Assembly: GCA_958446555.1 (NCBI GenBank)
Contig: CAUCWU010000001.1
Coordinates: 1-42,928 of the forward strand
Direction: 5' to 3'
DNA from: an uncultured Lachnospiraceae bacterium
Lineage (GTDB): Bacteria; Bacillota; Clostridia; Lachnospirales; Lachnospiraceae
Length of the DNA: 42,928 nucleotides
Both the position numbers and the translations under genes were made by a program. A model generated the notes under the pieces. The model saw only the letters and a list, made by a program, of their open reading frames with translations. It had not been told where the DNA came from and searched no databases. Positions 1 to 8,516 of the stretch are shown piece after piece (within the stretch, counting starts at the first letter, position 1; each line of letters begins with the position of its first letter).

Positions 1-12
1 ATTAAAGTGTAA

Positions 13-147
13 AGGATTATTAGTGGGAAGTTTATACGGATAAAAATATTTACCGGGGATCGGTCAGTACATAAGCAGCAGACAAGAAAGCTCTCCGCAA
101 AAGAAGAGCAGTTGATTAACGATATTATTAGTCAATACTTGTCTTAG
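13..147 (+). pseudogene. Possible 3' remnant of an unidentified gene
   Basis: A 44-codon open frame runs from just after an in-frame TAA at 10-12 to a TAG at 145-147. It has no ATG, only ATT codons early and a TTG near its end. The translated tail is basic and then helical, ending KEEQLINDIISQYLS, which looks like a real protein C-terminus. Because of the stop at 10-12 it cannot simply be the end of a gene entering from the left. It is either a degraded gene end or chance. No family is recognised. Confidence 0.2.
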
Positions 148-191
148 CAAAATAATAATCATAGGATAATAAGAAGAATTGTAGGAATTGG

Positions 192-217
192 TAGGGGCAG
201 AATATCATCTGCCCCCC
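192..217. terminator. GGGGCAG/CTGCCCC hairpin
   Basis: GGGGCAG and CTGCCCC form a 7-bp GC-rich stem around a short AT loop, 3' of the minus-strand gene that ends at 237. There is no clear T-run on either side, so termination is plausible but weak. The same stem core occurs in the better terminators near 10201 and 34586. Confidence 0.4.
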
Positions 218-236
218 AATATTAATTGATAAGATA

Positions 237-506
237 TTAGTCTTCTTCGATGATTTGAATTTCAAGATAGTCAAAGTCAATTGTCTCGATAAAGCTGTCT
301 TGGCGAAATCTCGTCTTGGAATGACGTTTAAAATCGGAAATATTTGATGGCAGCCAGATCGGGACAGCTAGATCAAATTCATGGGCCAGGGTTTCAAGAG
401 CTGCGAACACCTTTTTTGTACGGCTCAAATCAGGTGATGGATTTTCAACAACGAAATCCATAAGAAGATGGTTGTCTGCAAAGACTTTACCCCACATGCG
501 AAACAT
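237..506 (-). CDS. Small conserved hypothetical protein
   Basis: An 89-residue acidic, soluble protein with no signal peptide or membrane segment. The start is set by a perfect AGGAGG about six bases upstream of the ATG (minus strand, about 511-518). It begins MFRMWGKVFADNHLL and has conserved-looking patches: TKKVFAALETLAHEFDL, then PIWLPSNISDFKRHSKTRF, then an acidic tail DYLEIQIIEED. From memory, small proteins with this pattern recur in Lachnospiraceae genomes without known function; this was not checked. It is transcribed alone and diverges from the gene at 678. A good minus-strand promoter lies at 550-578. No function is proposed. Confidence 0.75.
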   Translation of the reverse strand: MFRMWGKVFADNHLLMDFVVENPSPDLSRTKKVFAALETLAHEFDLAVPIWLPSNISDFKRHSKTRFRQDSFIETIDFDYLEIQIIEED

Positions 507-549
507 AAAAACCTCCTGAAAAGAAAAAACTTGTGCTATAGTGAAAAAT

Positions 550-578
550 AGTATATAGTAAACTATAGAAACTGTAAA
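550..578 (-). promoter_or_regulatory. Sigma-A-type promoter for the 237-506 gene
   Basis: Reading the minus strand, TTTACA (573-578) and TATACT (550-555) are separated by 17 bp, giving a start near 543 and a leader of about 37 nt before the ATG at 506. Confidence 0.6.
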
Positions 579-582
579 CTGA

Positions 583-609
583 TTGAAAACTGACTGTCGT
601 CAGTATAAC
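583..609 (+). promoter_or_regulatory. Candidate promoter with internal dyad
   Basis: TTGAAA (583-588) and TATAAC (604-609) flank a perfect 6-bp dyad, ACTGAC-TGTC-GTCAGT (589-604). The 15-bp spacing is shorter than ideal, so the promoter call is tentative. The dyad sits where a repressor would block polymerase. Confidence 0.35.
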
Positions 610-677
610 AAAAAGTATTTCCAAAGGCAAGCGTGAGAGGAAATCTTTTTGGACAATCGTCATTAGGAGGAGTAAAC

Positions 678-2237
678 ATGGATGATTACAAGCAGCCGGA
701 TATGCCGGAGACATCTGATGAGGTAGAGATGCTGCTTGATGAGCAGACAGTGCAAGCTGAGAAGGCGACACAGGCTGAGCAGACAGTGCAAACTGAGCAG
801 GTAGAGCAAGAAGAATCCACAGATGCTATGTCAGTGGACACTGTTTCGCCAAATGAACTACCATCAGATCAGGCATTATCGGATGAAGCATCAGAACAGG
901 AATCAAAGGATGTTCAGTTAGAAGACATACAGCTGCCAGAGGCACATTTGGCAGAGCAATCAATGACTGAGAGTGAGCAACCAGAGCAACCAATAACTGA
1001 CAGCGAACAATCAGAGCAGCCGATTGCTGAGAGTGAGCAGACAGAAAGCTTGCAACAGTCTGATGCAGAGACTGAGTCACAGCCTGATGCGCAGTTCGAC
1101 ACACAGTCATCTGTAAGTCAGTCTGTAACACTTGATGCAATTCAGGATTCAGAGACGGTAAAAACTGTAAATTTGGTAAAGCAGCTGTTAAATGATCTGG
1201 ATGAAGCGCAGAAAGATAAGACGCGCTTAAGCAGTGAGTTAAAGCAGAATGAGAAAGCCTACAGCAGCATGGAAAAGAGTGTGGCAGAGGGAATCACCAC
1301 TGCACTCAAAAAGAAAAAAGAAGAGATTGCTGCAACCTACGATAGAGAGCTAAGCCAGTATCAGGATCAAATTGATGCTTGCAAGACCGAGCGTGCAAAG
1401 GCCAAGGCAAATGCGATTGCTCAGCGTATTCAGGTTGAGACAGCTCCGCTCAATCAGCAAAATCAGCAGTTAGAGGCGCAGATTGAGCTGAAATTCAAGG
1501 AAAACAAGGTACCAGTCGTATGTAAAAAACGTGCGATCTCGATGTTGTTTTTCCCAAAAAACAGCCACGACTGGGCAGTTGATATTTTAGTTGGTGTTGG
1601 ACTTTTGTTTGTTGTGCCGCTTCTGTTTGCACTGACCATTCAAAATCGATTTGCACTTGCATTTAGCTTTTTTGTATATGTTGGTGTACTATTTGCCGCA
1701 TATCTGTATCTACTTCATAAATATATGTTAAAGTTTATAAGCGTAAATGATGAAGTAGAAGAGCTTAGAAAGCAGATTCGCGTCAACAATAAGAACAAGC
1801 AGTTGATGACAAATCGCATCAAGAAGAGCCAGGATGAAACAGGATACAATCTTGGTAGCTTCGATGACAAAATTGCAGGAATTCAGCAGGTTATGCAGGA
1901 TACAGTTGCAAAGCGTCAGGAAGCGCTTGAGAATTTTGAGAGTGAAATTCGTCATCAGATTACAGCGGACATCACAGCAGCCAATAAGGATGAGTTATTA
2001 GAACTGCAACAGGCATTTGAGGACAAGCGCAAGGAGCTTTCAGACAAGAAAGACGAAATCGAACAGATCGAAAAGCTGCTCAAGGAAGAATATGAGCCTG
2101 TCTTTGGAAAGGATCTGTTGTACAAGCAGCGTTTGAATAAATTTGATTCGTTCTGTCAGGAGAATGCAGACTTGTCAATGGAAGATGCACTTGCTCAGTA
2201 TCGGGCATTGTCTGGAAGTAAGCTGTTAAAAAAGTAA
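678..2237 (+). CDS. Membrane protein with acidic repeat region and coiled coils
   Basis: A 519-residue protein. The ATG at 678 is chosen because TTAGGAGG sits eight bases upstream; the open frame extends to a GTG at 633 without a better ribosome site. Residues 1 to about 160 are Glu/Gln/Ser-rich and low complexity, with a 10-residue repeat of pattern (T/A)(E/D)SEQxEQPI near residues 97-122. Residues about 165-285 are predicted coiled coil. Two membrane segments lie at about 301-320 and 325-347, followed by a second coiled coil to about 500. There is no signal peptide, so both coiled-coil regions probably lie on the cytoplasmic side of a hairpin anchor. Its last 158 bases overlap, tail to tail, with the YyaC-like gene. 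I do not recognise the family; a scaffold or envelope role is only inference. Confidence 0.75.
   Translation: MDDYKQPDMPETSDEVEMLLDEQTVQAEKATQAEQTVQTEQVEQEESTDAMSVDTVSPNELPSDQALSDEASEQESKDVQLEDIQLPEAHLAEQSMTESEQPEQPITDSEQSEQPIAESEQTESLQQSDAETESQPDAQFDTQSSVSQSVTLDAIQDSETVKTVNLVKQLLNDLDEAQKDKTRLSSELKQNEKAYSSMEKSVAEGITTALKKKKEEIAATYDRELSQYQDQIDACKTERAKAKANAIAQRIQVETAPLNQQNQQLEAQIELKFKENKVPVVCKKRAISMLFFPKNSHDWAVDILVGVGLLFVVPLLFALTIQNRFALAFSFFVYVGVLFAAYLYLLHKYMLKFISVNDEVEELRKQIRVNNKNKQLMTNRIKKSQDETGYNLGSFDDKIAGIQQVMQDTVAKRQEALENFESEIRHQITADITAANKDELLELQQAFEDKRKELSDKKDEIEQIEKLLKEEYEPVFGKDLLYKQRLNKFDSFCQENADLSMEDALAQYRALSGSKLLKK
966..1043 (+). repeat. 30-bp in-frame tandem repeat, about 2.6 copies
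   Basis: Imperfect 30-bp units at 966-995 and 996-1025 plus a partial third encode successive 10-residue blocks of the form xxSEQxEQPI. The DNA copies differ mainly at third positions, so the protein repeat has been kept while the DNA drifted. Confidence 0.7.
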
Positions 2238-2775
2238 ACAGCCCCTGATAGATCTCATCAGCCAGACTCATGACGAATGAGAGCGGAATGCTTTGCTTAT
2301 GAAATGGAACTGGGTTTTCTTCACAGCTAGTCACACCAGTAATCGCGATTTCTCCAACCGGAGGAAGTGATTTACAGACACCCTCGCCAGGGTACAGGGC
2401 ACTGCCAGAAAGGCAAAGCATGCCAAGATTTTCTCTAGTACCGATCGAGGCATCGATGGCAATCGTAAGAAAATTTCCATGACGCTTGATAAGGCGAAGC
2501 TTTTGACGCAGGTTCACCGCATGAACTGGGTGATACAGAGAACCACATACGACAAAATGATCCGGCATGGATGCGCATAGATGCTCCAGCTTATAGCCCA
2601 CGAGTGGGCCAAGACAGTCTCCAGGGACACGGTCACTGCCAATACAAAGGAAAAGTATTGGTCGGTGGCCGTTCTTTTTTTGGTTTCGATCAACCAGATT
2701 TAGTAAACAGTGGGCAAAGCCCTCAGAGGAAAAATCAGCTTGCGAAAAATAGGATGGAGAATTGACTGTGTTCAT
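2080..2775 (-). CDS. yyaC: YyaC-like sporulation protein (DUF1256)
   Basis: A 231-residue protein matching the YyaC/DUF1256 family, related in fold to the spore germination protease GPR. Conserved blocks visible are LFLCIGSDRVPGDCLGPLVG (about 41-60), GSLYHPVHAVNL (78-89), IAIDASIG (105-112) and GEGVCKSLPPVGEIAITGVT (130-149). The core ends near residue 180. The remaining 51 residues are encoded on the antisense of the 3' end of the 678-2237 gene and look like random sequence, as if the native stop were lost and translation now runs on. A modest AAGG ribosome site precedes the ATG at 2775. It diverges from the LysM gene at 2886. In Bacillus the family is sporulation-linked with no defined biochemical activity, so the spore role here is inference. 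Confidence 0.85.
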   Translation of the reverse strand: MNTVNSPSYFSQADFSSEGFAHCLLNLVDRNQKKNGHRPILFLCIGSDRVPGDCLGPLVGYKLEHLCASMPDHFVVCGSLYHPVHAVNLRQKLRLIKRHGNFLTIAIDASIGTRENLGMLCLSGSALYPGEGVCKSLPPVGEIAITGVTSCEENPVPFHKQSIPLSFVMSLADEIYQGLFTFLTAYFQTMPDTEQVHLPLTSLHSPDRTNQIYSNAACTTDPFQRQAHILP

Positions 2776-2885
2776 AGATACCGCCTTTCTGAAACGTTTC
2801 TTTGCTTCATTCTATCCCAGAAAAGATTGCTTTATTCGCCGGTCGAAATATTCTATGCATTTAAAATTGGATCTGGAGGTGTCAT

Positions 2886-4490
2886 ATGGAAGAGGAAAAG
2901 AAGCTGCCGAAAAATATTCGTCAAATGGCAGAAAAGGAAGAACGCGTCAGGGTTTATCTTGAGGACTATGCATATACCTTTATACATAAGCTAGCTTGCG
3001 CAAATCGGGTGCGAACAGGTGTATTATTGGGAAGTCGCATGATTGCTGAGAATAAAAGATGTTGGTTTGTAAAAGGGGCAGTTGAGCTAGAGGATGAGGA
3101 GAAAGGAGATGATGAAAGGGGGACACAAAAAGAGTCAGAAGAAGGGGGCGGTAACAAATCAAGTGGTGAATCTGATAAAGAAACCATCAATCAGAAAATT
3201 TGGGATACAACCCAGTCTGTGATACAGGAATATTTTCCGGGATGTAGCATCTGTGGTTGGTTTATTTGTGGAAGTGAAGAAAATTTTCCAGATGGAGAAC
3301 AATTAAAAAAGACACATCGACAGATTTTTTCTGGGGAAAATTGTTTGATGTACTGGAAAAAGGGGGACGAGGAGAGTTTTTGGATCGAGGAGGATGATGC
3401 GATTCTTCATCTAAAAGGATATTTTGTGTATTATGAGAAAAATCCAGAGATGCAAAATTATATGTTGAGCCGCAAGGAGGAGGCTAGTGAGGATGTAGAC
3501 GATGAGGCAGCTTTAAACTTTCGAAAAATCATGAAAGAAAAGCAGGATACGAAGCATGCCCAAAGCTTTAAGCATCAAAAACATCCGAGGCATCTGAACA
3601 AAGAATCTGTTCATGATGAAAGTCAGGAATCCATTCATGATGAACTTCAGAATCGTATTCAGAATGGTCTCTGGGTGAAGGTGTGTGCGGCAGTATTGGT
3701 TGGCGTTCTTGTTGGAGGTGGTGTGCTATTATCAAGAGGAATCAAGGAAAAAGAGGATTCCGTGCAGGCGCTCGCTGTCGGTGCATCGGTTGAGAGACAG
3801 AGCGGTGAATTTATAGAGGGCAGTTTGGAACAGGAATCGCAAAGTGAAGATCAAATACAAAGTACAGTGGAGGCTAATATGCAGCTAGATGCACAGAGCA
3901 AATCCCAGACAGAAAACCAGGTAGAATCTCAGGCAGATACGCAAGCAAAAAATCCAATAGAAGCAGAAACCCAAATATCAGACGATGCGCAGATGCAAGC
4001 CGGAAAAACAAACGATGAAAATTCAAGTGATCAGGCAAAGGTGGATAATGATCAGACTGATAAAAAAGATATTGCCGCGATGCAAGATGTAGGGATTTTT
4101 TCTGGAGATATGGTGTTTTATAAGGATGGTCTGGGGGCATCGGTATACCGAATTACTGATAAAAGTAGTGGTACAGATGAGAAGACACAGCAACAAACAA
4201 GTGATGAAGAGCAGCCTCAGACAGAAAATTCAGATGGACAATCAGCAGAGACACAAAATAGCACATTAGCAGCATCAGAAAACACACAGGAAATTCTAAC
4301 GATTGAGGTGCCAACTGTAGAGGCAGCAGTGAATCGTCCAGCCTCTTATACTGTTCAACCGGGTGACACGCTGATAGAAATCAGTAGAAAATTTTATGGT
4401 TCTTCTCAGATGGTCATGCAGATCAAGGAAGCAAATGGCCTTGACGATATTAATAAAATCTATATTGGGCAGGAATTGACACTGCCATGA
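2886..4490 (+). CDS. LysM-domain membrane protein
   Basis: A 534-residue single-pass protein. The start is ATG 2886 after GGAGGT. Residues about 20-200 form a globular domain with blocks VYLEDYAYTFIHKLA, RTGVLLGSRM, CGWFICGSEENFPDG and GYFVYYEKNPEMQNYML, interrupted by an acidic linker at about 70-95. The GWF-containing pattern resembles an MPN/JAB-like fold, but I see no convincing metal-binding motif. One membrane helix lies at about 263-285. A long Gln/Glu/Ser-rich linker follows, then a C-terminal LysM at about 488-534 beginning YTVQPGDTLIEISRKFYG. LysM binds peptidoglycan or related glycans, so the C-terminus should face the wall or the spore cortex. Its divergence from yyaC hints at a sporulation or envelope role. 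Confidence 0.85.
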   Translation: MEEEKKLPKNIRQMAEKEERVRVYLEDYAYTFIHKLACANRVRTGVLLGSRMIAENKRCWFVKGAVELEDEEKGDDERGTQKESEEGGGNKSSGESDKETINQKIWDTTQSVIQEYFPGCSICGWFICGSEENFPDGEQLKKTHRQIFSGENCLMYWKKGDEESFWIEEDDAILHLKGYFVYYEKNPEMQNYMLSRKEEASEDVDDEAALNFRKIMKEKQDTKHAQSFKHQKHPRHLNKESVHDESQESIHDELQNRIQNGLWVKVCAAVLVGVLVGGGVLLSRGIKEKEDSVQALAVGASVERQSGEFIEGSLEQESQSEDQIQSTVEANMQLDAQSKSQTENQVESQADTQAKNPIEAETQISDDAQMQAGKTNDENSSDQAKVDNDQTDKKDIAAMQDVGIFSGDMVFYKDGLGASVYRITDKSSGTDEKTQQQTSDEEQPQTENSDGQSAETQNSTLAASENTQEILTIEVPTVEAAVNRPASYTVQPGDTLIEISRKFYGSSQMVMQIKEANGLDDINKIYIGQELTLP

Positions 4491-4493
4491 GGT

Positions 4494-4550
4494 CATGGGG
4501 ATAGGGGAATATGGCTCTTTAGGGCTACTTGCCCTGTCCCCGTGGCTTTT
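4494..4550 (+). terminator. Terminator of the LysM gene
   Basis: A 13-bp stem, 4494-4506 with 4532-4544 and including two G-U pairs, is followed by GCTTTT and a T-rich stretch. It begins four bases after the LysM stop codon. The loop of about 25 nt is long for an intrinsic terminator. Confidence 0.65.
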
Positions 4551-4666
4551 CATGGCTTTTCTTTGACACTGCCATGTGAATATGTTATACTTTTTCAGAC
4601 GCATAGCACCCAATGGGTGTAAGTGCCATGAGAAAATGATAGTAAATTTTGCGGAAAGGAAACAGC

Positions 4667-5890
4667 ATGGCAACGGATAATGAATTCCAAAGAGAACGAA
4701 AGAAAAAACAGCTCAAACAGAACATGGTTATAAATGACAAAGTTCAATCGGCACCGATTAGTTGGGCTGAAGATCATAGAAAGACAATCAATATTGCAGG
4801 AATTGTCGCAGCAGTGGGTGTACTTTTGGTAGTCATTGTGTGGCTAGTGGCAGCAAAGCTGTGGCGCTACAGAACATATGAGGTGAATTGGCGAGTTGAT
4901 GTATCGAATGCCTCTTCAGCAGGATATGCCGCGTACGCAGACGGAATCGTTGTGATGAATAAAGATGGTGCTACCTATTATGACAGTAAGGGGGGAAAGG
5001 TCTGGTCAGCTCCATATGATATGAGCAATCCTCATTCAGCTGTTAGTGGCGATTATATTTTAATCTATGATTTAAAAGGAAAGAATTTTACAATTTGCAA
5101 TAAATCAGGTATTACCGGAAGTGGCACGACATCATTGATTATCACAAAAGGTGTGATCGCAGCAACTGGTGTCACTGTACTTCAGATGGAAGATCAAGAT
5201 GCAAGCCTGCTTTCATATTACCGAAATACGGGTGAAGAGTTGGCAGTTTCCATTCGAAATCCACTTCAGGTTGACGGATATCCGCTTGATATCAGTGTTT
5301 CTCCAAACGGTCAGCAGTTAGCTGTCTCCTATTATTCCATTGCAGAGGGAGTGGGAACAAGCAGCATTTCCTTTTACGATTTTGAAAGAGGAAAGGAAGC
5401 AGCAGACCGAATTGTTGCAAGTTTTGATTATTCTGAGAACAAGGCTTATGTGCCAAAGGTTGTCTATTTGAGCGACACGAAAGCATTTGCCGTTGGTGAT
5501 TGTTGTATCAGCTTTTTTGATGTCTCACAGAGAACAGATATCACTAGAAAAGATATTGCAATAGACGGAGAAATTCAGAGAATTTTTTATGACAATGATT
5601 ATCTAGGTCTTGTTGTAAAAGAGAATGAAGAATATACAATTCGTATTTACACATCAGAGGGAAAAGAGCATGCAGTCACAAAACAGGATACGCTTCACAC
5701 TGGCTATGCATTTCAGCAGAGAAATGTTGTGATGTACGATGCTGATTACTGTGAGGTTCAATCCTTCTCAGGAAGAGTTCGCTTTGCAAGAGAATTTGGA
5801 AACAATCTGTATACGGTGATTCCGGGAAGTAAATTTAAGAGCTATTATCTGGCAACGATGGAGGAACTGCAGAAGATTCAGCTTAGGTAA
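4667..5890 (+). CDS. DUF5711 membrane-anchored beta-propeller-like protein
   Basis: A 407-residue protein. ATG 4667 follows AAAGGA; an upstream in-frame extension to 4649 has no ribosome site. The N-terminus is basic and cytoplasmic (residues 1-40), then one membrane helix at about 42-64. The large extracytoplasmic part carries successive beta-rich blocks such as YAAYADGIVVMNKDGATYYD, VSGDYILIYDL and FAVGDCCISFFDVS, which resemble blades of a WD40/PQQ-type propeller. This matches the DUF5711 family, common in Lachnospiraceae and of unknown function. It is probably an envelope-facing scaffold or binding module. It is separated from the LysM gene by a terminator, so it is likely transcribed on its own. 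Confidence 0.8.
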   Translation: MATDNEFQRERKKKQLKQNMVINDKVQSAPISWAEDHRKTINIAGIVAAVGVLLVVIVWLVAAKLWRYRTYEVNWRVDVSNASSAGYAAYADGIVVMNKDGATYYDSKGGKVWSAPYDMSNPHSAVSGDYILIYDLKGKNFTICNKSGITGSGTTSLIITKGVIAATGVTVLQMEDQDASLLSYYRNTGEELAVSIRNPLQVDGYPLDISVSPNGQQLAVSYYSIAEGVGTSSISFYDFERGKEAADRIVASFDYSENKAYVPKVVYLSDTKAFAVGDCCISFFDVSQRTDITRKDIAIDGEIQRIFYDNDYLGLVVKENEEYTIRIYTSEGKEHAVTKQDTLHTGYAFQQRNVVMYDADYCEVQSFSGRVRFAREFGNNLYTVIPGSKFKSYYLATMEELQKIQLR

Positions 5891-6019
5891 AAATGAAGAT
5901 AAGAAATCCTTGCTTTTCATCCATCTGTCTGGTAAACTGAGGATAAGAAAAAGGTTACAGTTTACATAAATAAAATTGTAACAAAAAACGATGCGCTTGA
6001 GCGCGGAATGGAGACGAAG

Positions 6020-8005
6020 ATGAGTAATATTGATACAATGTCAGTAAATGCAATCCGTGTACTGTCCGCAGATGCGATCCAGAAGGCAAAGTCAGGACAC
6101 CCTGGCCTGCCGCTTGGATGTGCGTCCGTAGCCTATGAATTATGGGCAAAGCATTTAAAGCACAACCCAAAGGATCCGGATTGGAAAGATCGCGACCGCT
6201 TTATTCTTTCTGGAGGACATGGTTCCATGCTTTTGTACTCACTGCTTCACCTGTTTGGTTATGGTGATTTAAAAAAGGAAGATCTGATGCAGTTTCGTCA
6301 GTGGGGTTCTCTGACACCTGGTCATCCGGAGTATCGCCACACAGTTGGTGTTGAGGCAACGACAGGACCTCTTGGTGCTGGTATGGGTATGGCAGTTGGT
6401 ATGGCAATTGCAGAGCGTCATATGGCAGCTGTTTTCAACAAGGAAGGTTATCCGGTTGTAGATCATTACACATACGCACTTGGCGGCGATGGATGTATGA
6501 TGGAAGGTATTTCATCTGAGGCATTTTCTCTTGCAGGCACTTTAAAGCTGTCTAAGCTGATCGTTTTCTATGATTCCAACCGCATCTCTATTGAGGGATC
6601 AACAGATATTGCATTCACAGAGAATGTTCAGAAGCGTATGGAAGCATTTGGTTTCCAGACAATCACAGTTGAGGATGGAAATAACCTAGAGGAGATTGGA
6701 AAGGCAATCGAGGCAGCAAAGGCTGATACTGAGAGACCATCTTTTATCACTGTAAAGACTCAGATTGGTTTTGGATGTCCGGCAAAGCAGGGCAAGGCAA
6801 GTGCACATGGTGAGCCTCTTGGCGAGGATAACATCAAGGCAATGAAGGAAAACTTAGGCTGGCCGTCAGAAGAGCCATTCTTCGTACCAGAGGAAGTTTA
6901 TGATCATTATAAGGAAATCGTAGAAGGCTTACAGCCAGCAGAGGATGCTTGGAATAAGATGTTTGCAGAATACTGCGAGAAGTATCCGGAAATGAAGAAA
7001 CTGTGGGATACTTACTACGATGAGGATTTGGCAGAGAAGGTTTGCGATGATTCAGAGTTCTGGGCTTATGATGATAAGGCAGATGCAACAAGAAATCTGT
7101 CTGGTAAGATGATCAATCGTATCAAAGACAGAATGCCAAATGTAATCGGCGGTGCAGCTGACCTTTCCCCGTCCACAAAGACCTATATGAAAGATGAGGG
7201 TGATTTCTCAGCAGAAAATTATGCAGGACGCAACATGCACTTTGGTGTTCGTGAGCTTGCCATGACAGCAATCGGAAATGGTATTATGCTTCACGGCGGA
7301 CTGAGAGCATTTGTTTCTACCTTCTTTGTATTCTCTGATTATACAAAGCCAATGGCACGTCTGTCTTCAATCATGGGTGTACCGTTAACATTCGTATTTA
7401 CACACGACAGTATCGGTGTAGGCGAGGATGGACCGACTCATGAGCCAATTGAGCAGTTAGCAATGTGGCGCTCAATGCCGAACTTCCATATGTTCCGTCC
7501 AGCGGACGCAACTGAGACAGCAGCAGCATGGTACAGTGCAGTTACATCTAAGAGAACACCAACTGCGCTGGCATTAACAAGACAGAATTTGCCGCAGATT
7601 GATGGAACCTCAAGAGAGGCATTAAAGGGTGGTTACATTGTACAGGATTCAACAAAGCCGACTCCGGATGCAATTATCATTGCTTCTGGTTCAGAGCTGT
7701 CCCTTGCTGTAGAGGCAAAGAAGGTTTTAGCAGAGGATGGAATTGATGTTCGTGTCGTATCTATGCCATGTATGAATCTTTTCGAGGAGCAGTCTGAGGA
7801 ATATAAGGCAAAGGTTCTTCCAAAGAATGTAAGAAAGAGAGTTGCAGTAGAGGCACTTTCTGGATTTGGATGGGATCGTTATGTCGGACTTGACGGTGAC
7901 ATCATCGGAATGAATCGTTTTGGTGCATCTGCTCCGTACAGCAAATTGTTCCCATACTTCGGATTTACCGTAGAGAACGTAGTAGCAAGAGTAAAGGCAC
8001 TGTAA
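6020..8005 (+). CDS. tkt: Transketolase
   Basis: A 661-residue full-length transketolase of the non-oxidative pentose phosphate pathway, moving two-carbon ketol units between sugar phosphates with thiamine diphosphate. Visible motifs are SGHPGLPLG with the substrate His near the N-terminus, the cofactor motif GGDGCMMEGIS leading to SNRISIEG, GGAADLSPSTKT, and GVGEDGPTHEPIEQLA carrying the catalytic Glu region. ATG 6020 is preferred over ATG 6008 because GGAG at 6010-6013 lies six bases upstream of it, while the earlier ATG has only a weak site. It stands alone; the hairpin at 8067-8127 may terminate it. It would supply pentose phosphates for growth on the sugars handled elsewhere in the window. 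Confidence 0.96.
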   Translation: MSNIDTMSVNAIRVLSADAIQKAKSGHPGLPLGCASVAYELWAKHLKHNPKDPDWKDRDRFILSGGHGSMLLYSLLHLFGYGDLKKEDLMQFRQWGSLTPGHPEYRHTVGVEATTGPLGAGMGMAVGMAIAERHMAAVFNKEGYPVVDHYTYALGGDGCMMEGISSEAFSLAGTLKLSKLIVFYDSNRISIEGSTDIAFTENVQKRMEAFGFQTITVEDGNNLEEIGKAIEAAKADTERPSFITVKTQIGFGCPAKQGKASAHGEPLGEDNIKAMKENLGWPSEEPFFVPEEVYDHYKEIVEGLQPAEDAWNKMFAEYCEKYPEMKKLWDTYYDEDLAEKVCDDSEFWAYDDKADATRNLSGKMINRIKDRMPNVIGGAADLSPSTKTYMKDEGDFSAENYAGRNMHFGVRELAMTAIGNGIMLHGGLRAFVSTFFVFSDYTKPMARLSSIMGVPLTFVFTHDSIGVGEDGPTHEPIEQLAMWRSMPNFHMFRPADATETAAAWYSAVTSKRTPTALALTRQNLPQIDGTSREALKGGYIVQDSTKPTPDAIIIASGSELSLAVEAKKVLAEDGIDVRVVSMPCMNLFEEQSEEYKAKVLPKNVRKRVAVEALSGFGWDRYVGLDGDIIGMNRFGASAPYSKLFPYFGFTVENVVARVKAL

Positions 8006-8066
8006 TAAGATTACGCTGCCAGAATCAAAACTAAAAAAGCTAATTGTAAGGCAGAGTAGAGATCAA

Positions 8067-8127
8067 AAAGCCATGGAAACGGGAGAGAGTAGCACCTTAG
8101 TGCCACTGTTCCTGATTCCGTGGCTTT
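8067..8127. terminator. Terminator-like hairpin 3' of transketolase
   Basis: AAAGCCATGGAA (8067-8078) pairs with TTCCGTGGCTTT (8116-8127) as a 12-bp stem with one G-U pair, and a small inner hairpin GCAC-CTTA-GTGC lies in the loop. T-rich sequence follows on the plus strand, and TTTTTGATC follows the stem on the minus strand, so it could act both ways. The truncated gene below begins immediately after it. Confidence 0.55.
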
Positions 8128-8461
8128 CTATGTTAAAGATTATATAAAATTTGAGTACATAAAAATGGCAAGAGGAGTTCTCTCGGTTCTTGACGACAAT
8201 GGTTATCCATATGGAATTCCGATGAATCATTGGTATAACGAAGAGGACGGAAAGCTGTATTTCCATGGTGCAAAGACCGGTCATAAGCTAGAGGCAATCA
8301 AAAACTATGACAAGGTGTCATTTTGCGTCTATGACAGTGGTTATAGAAATGAGGGCGAGTGGGCACTCAATATTAAAAGTGTTGTAGTCTTTGGACGCAT
8401 GAGCATTGTGACAGATTCTGCTCAGATTGAAAGAATCTGTACAACTCTCTGTAAGAAATAA
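8120..8461 (+). pseudogene. Truncated pyridoxamine-phosphate-oxidase-like flavoprotein
   Basis: The reading frame carries the core of the PNPOx-like/NimA family: ARGVLSVLDDNGYPYGIPMN, then GKLYFHGAKTGHKLEAIKNY, KVSFCVYDSG and NIKSVVVFGRM. Family members are usually about 150-165 residues; here homology starts near 8135 and the frame stops at 8461, so roughly 15 N-terminal and 45 C-terminal residues seem to be missing. The only upstream start is a GTG at 8120 that lies inside the hairpin stem, with no ribosome site. This looks like a decayed gene rather than a functional one. A short functional version cannot be fully excluded. Confidence 0.65.
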
Positions 8462-8486
8462 TGATATTTGAGTAAAGTTGACAGTA

Positions 8487-8516
8487 CCCCGGCAGAAACG
8501 ATCTGCCGGGGCTTTT
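8487..8516 (+). terminator. Strong intrinsic terminator
   Basis: CCCCGGCAG (8487-8495) pairs perfectly with CTGCCGGGG (8503-8511) across a 7-nt loop, followed by CTTTTG. It closes the remnant gene above. Confidence 0.85.

Noticed and set aside
826..1140. Minus-strand open frames opposite the acidic repeat
   Set aside because: They mirror the repetitive GAG/CAG-rich codons of the plus-strand gene, have no ribosome site and read as Cys/Ser or His/Leu low complexity.
2791..2800. Perfect palindrome GAAACGTTTC between yyaC and the LysM gene as a cre site
   Set aside because: The core fits, but the flanks do not match the cre consensus, and neither gene is a carbon-utilisation gene.
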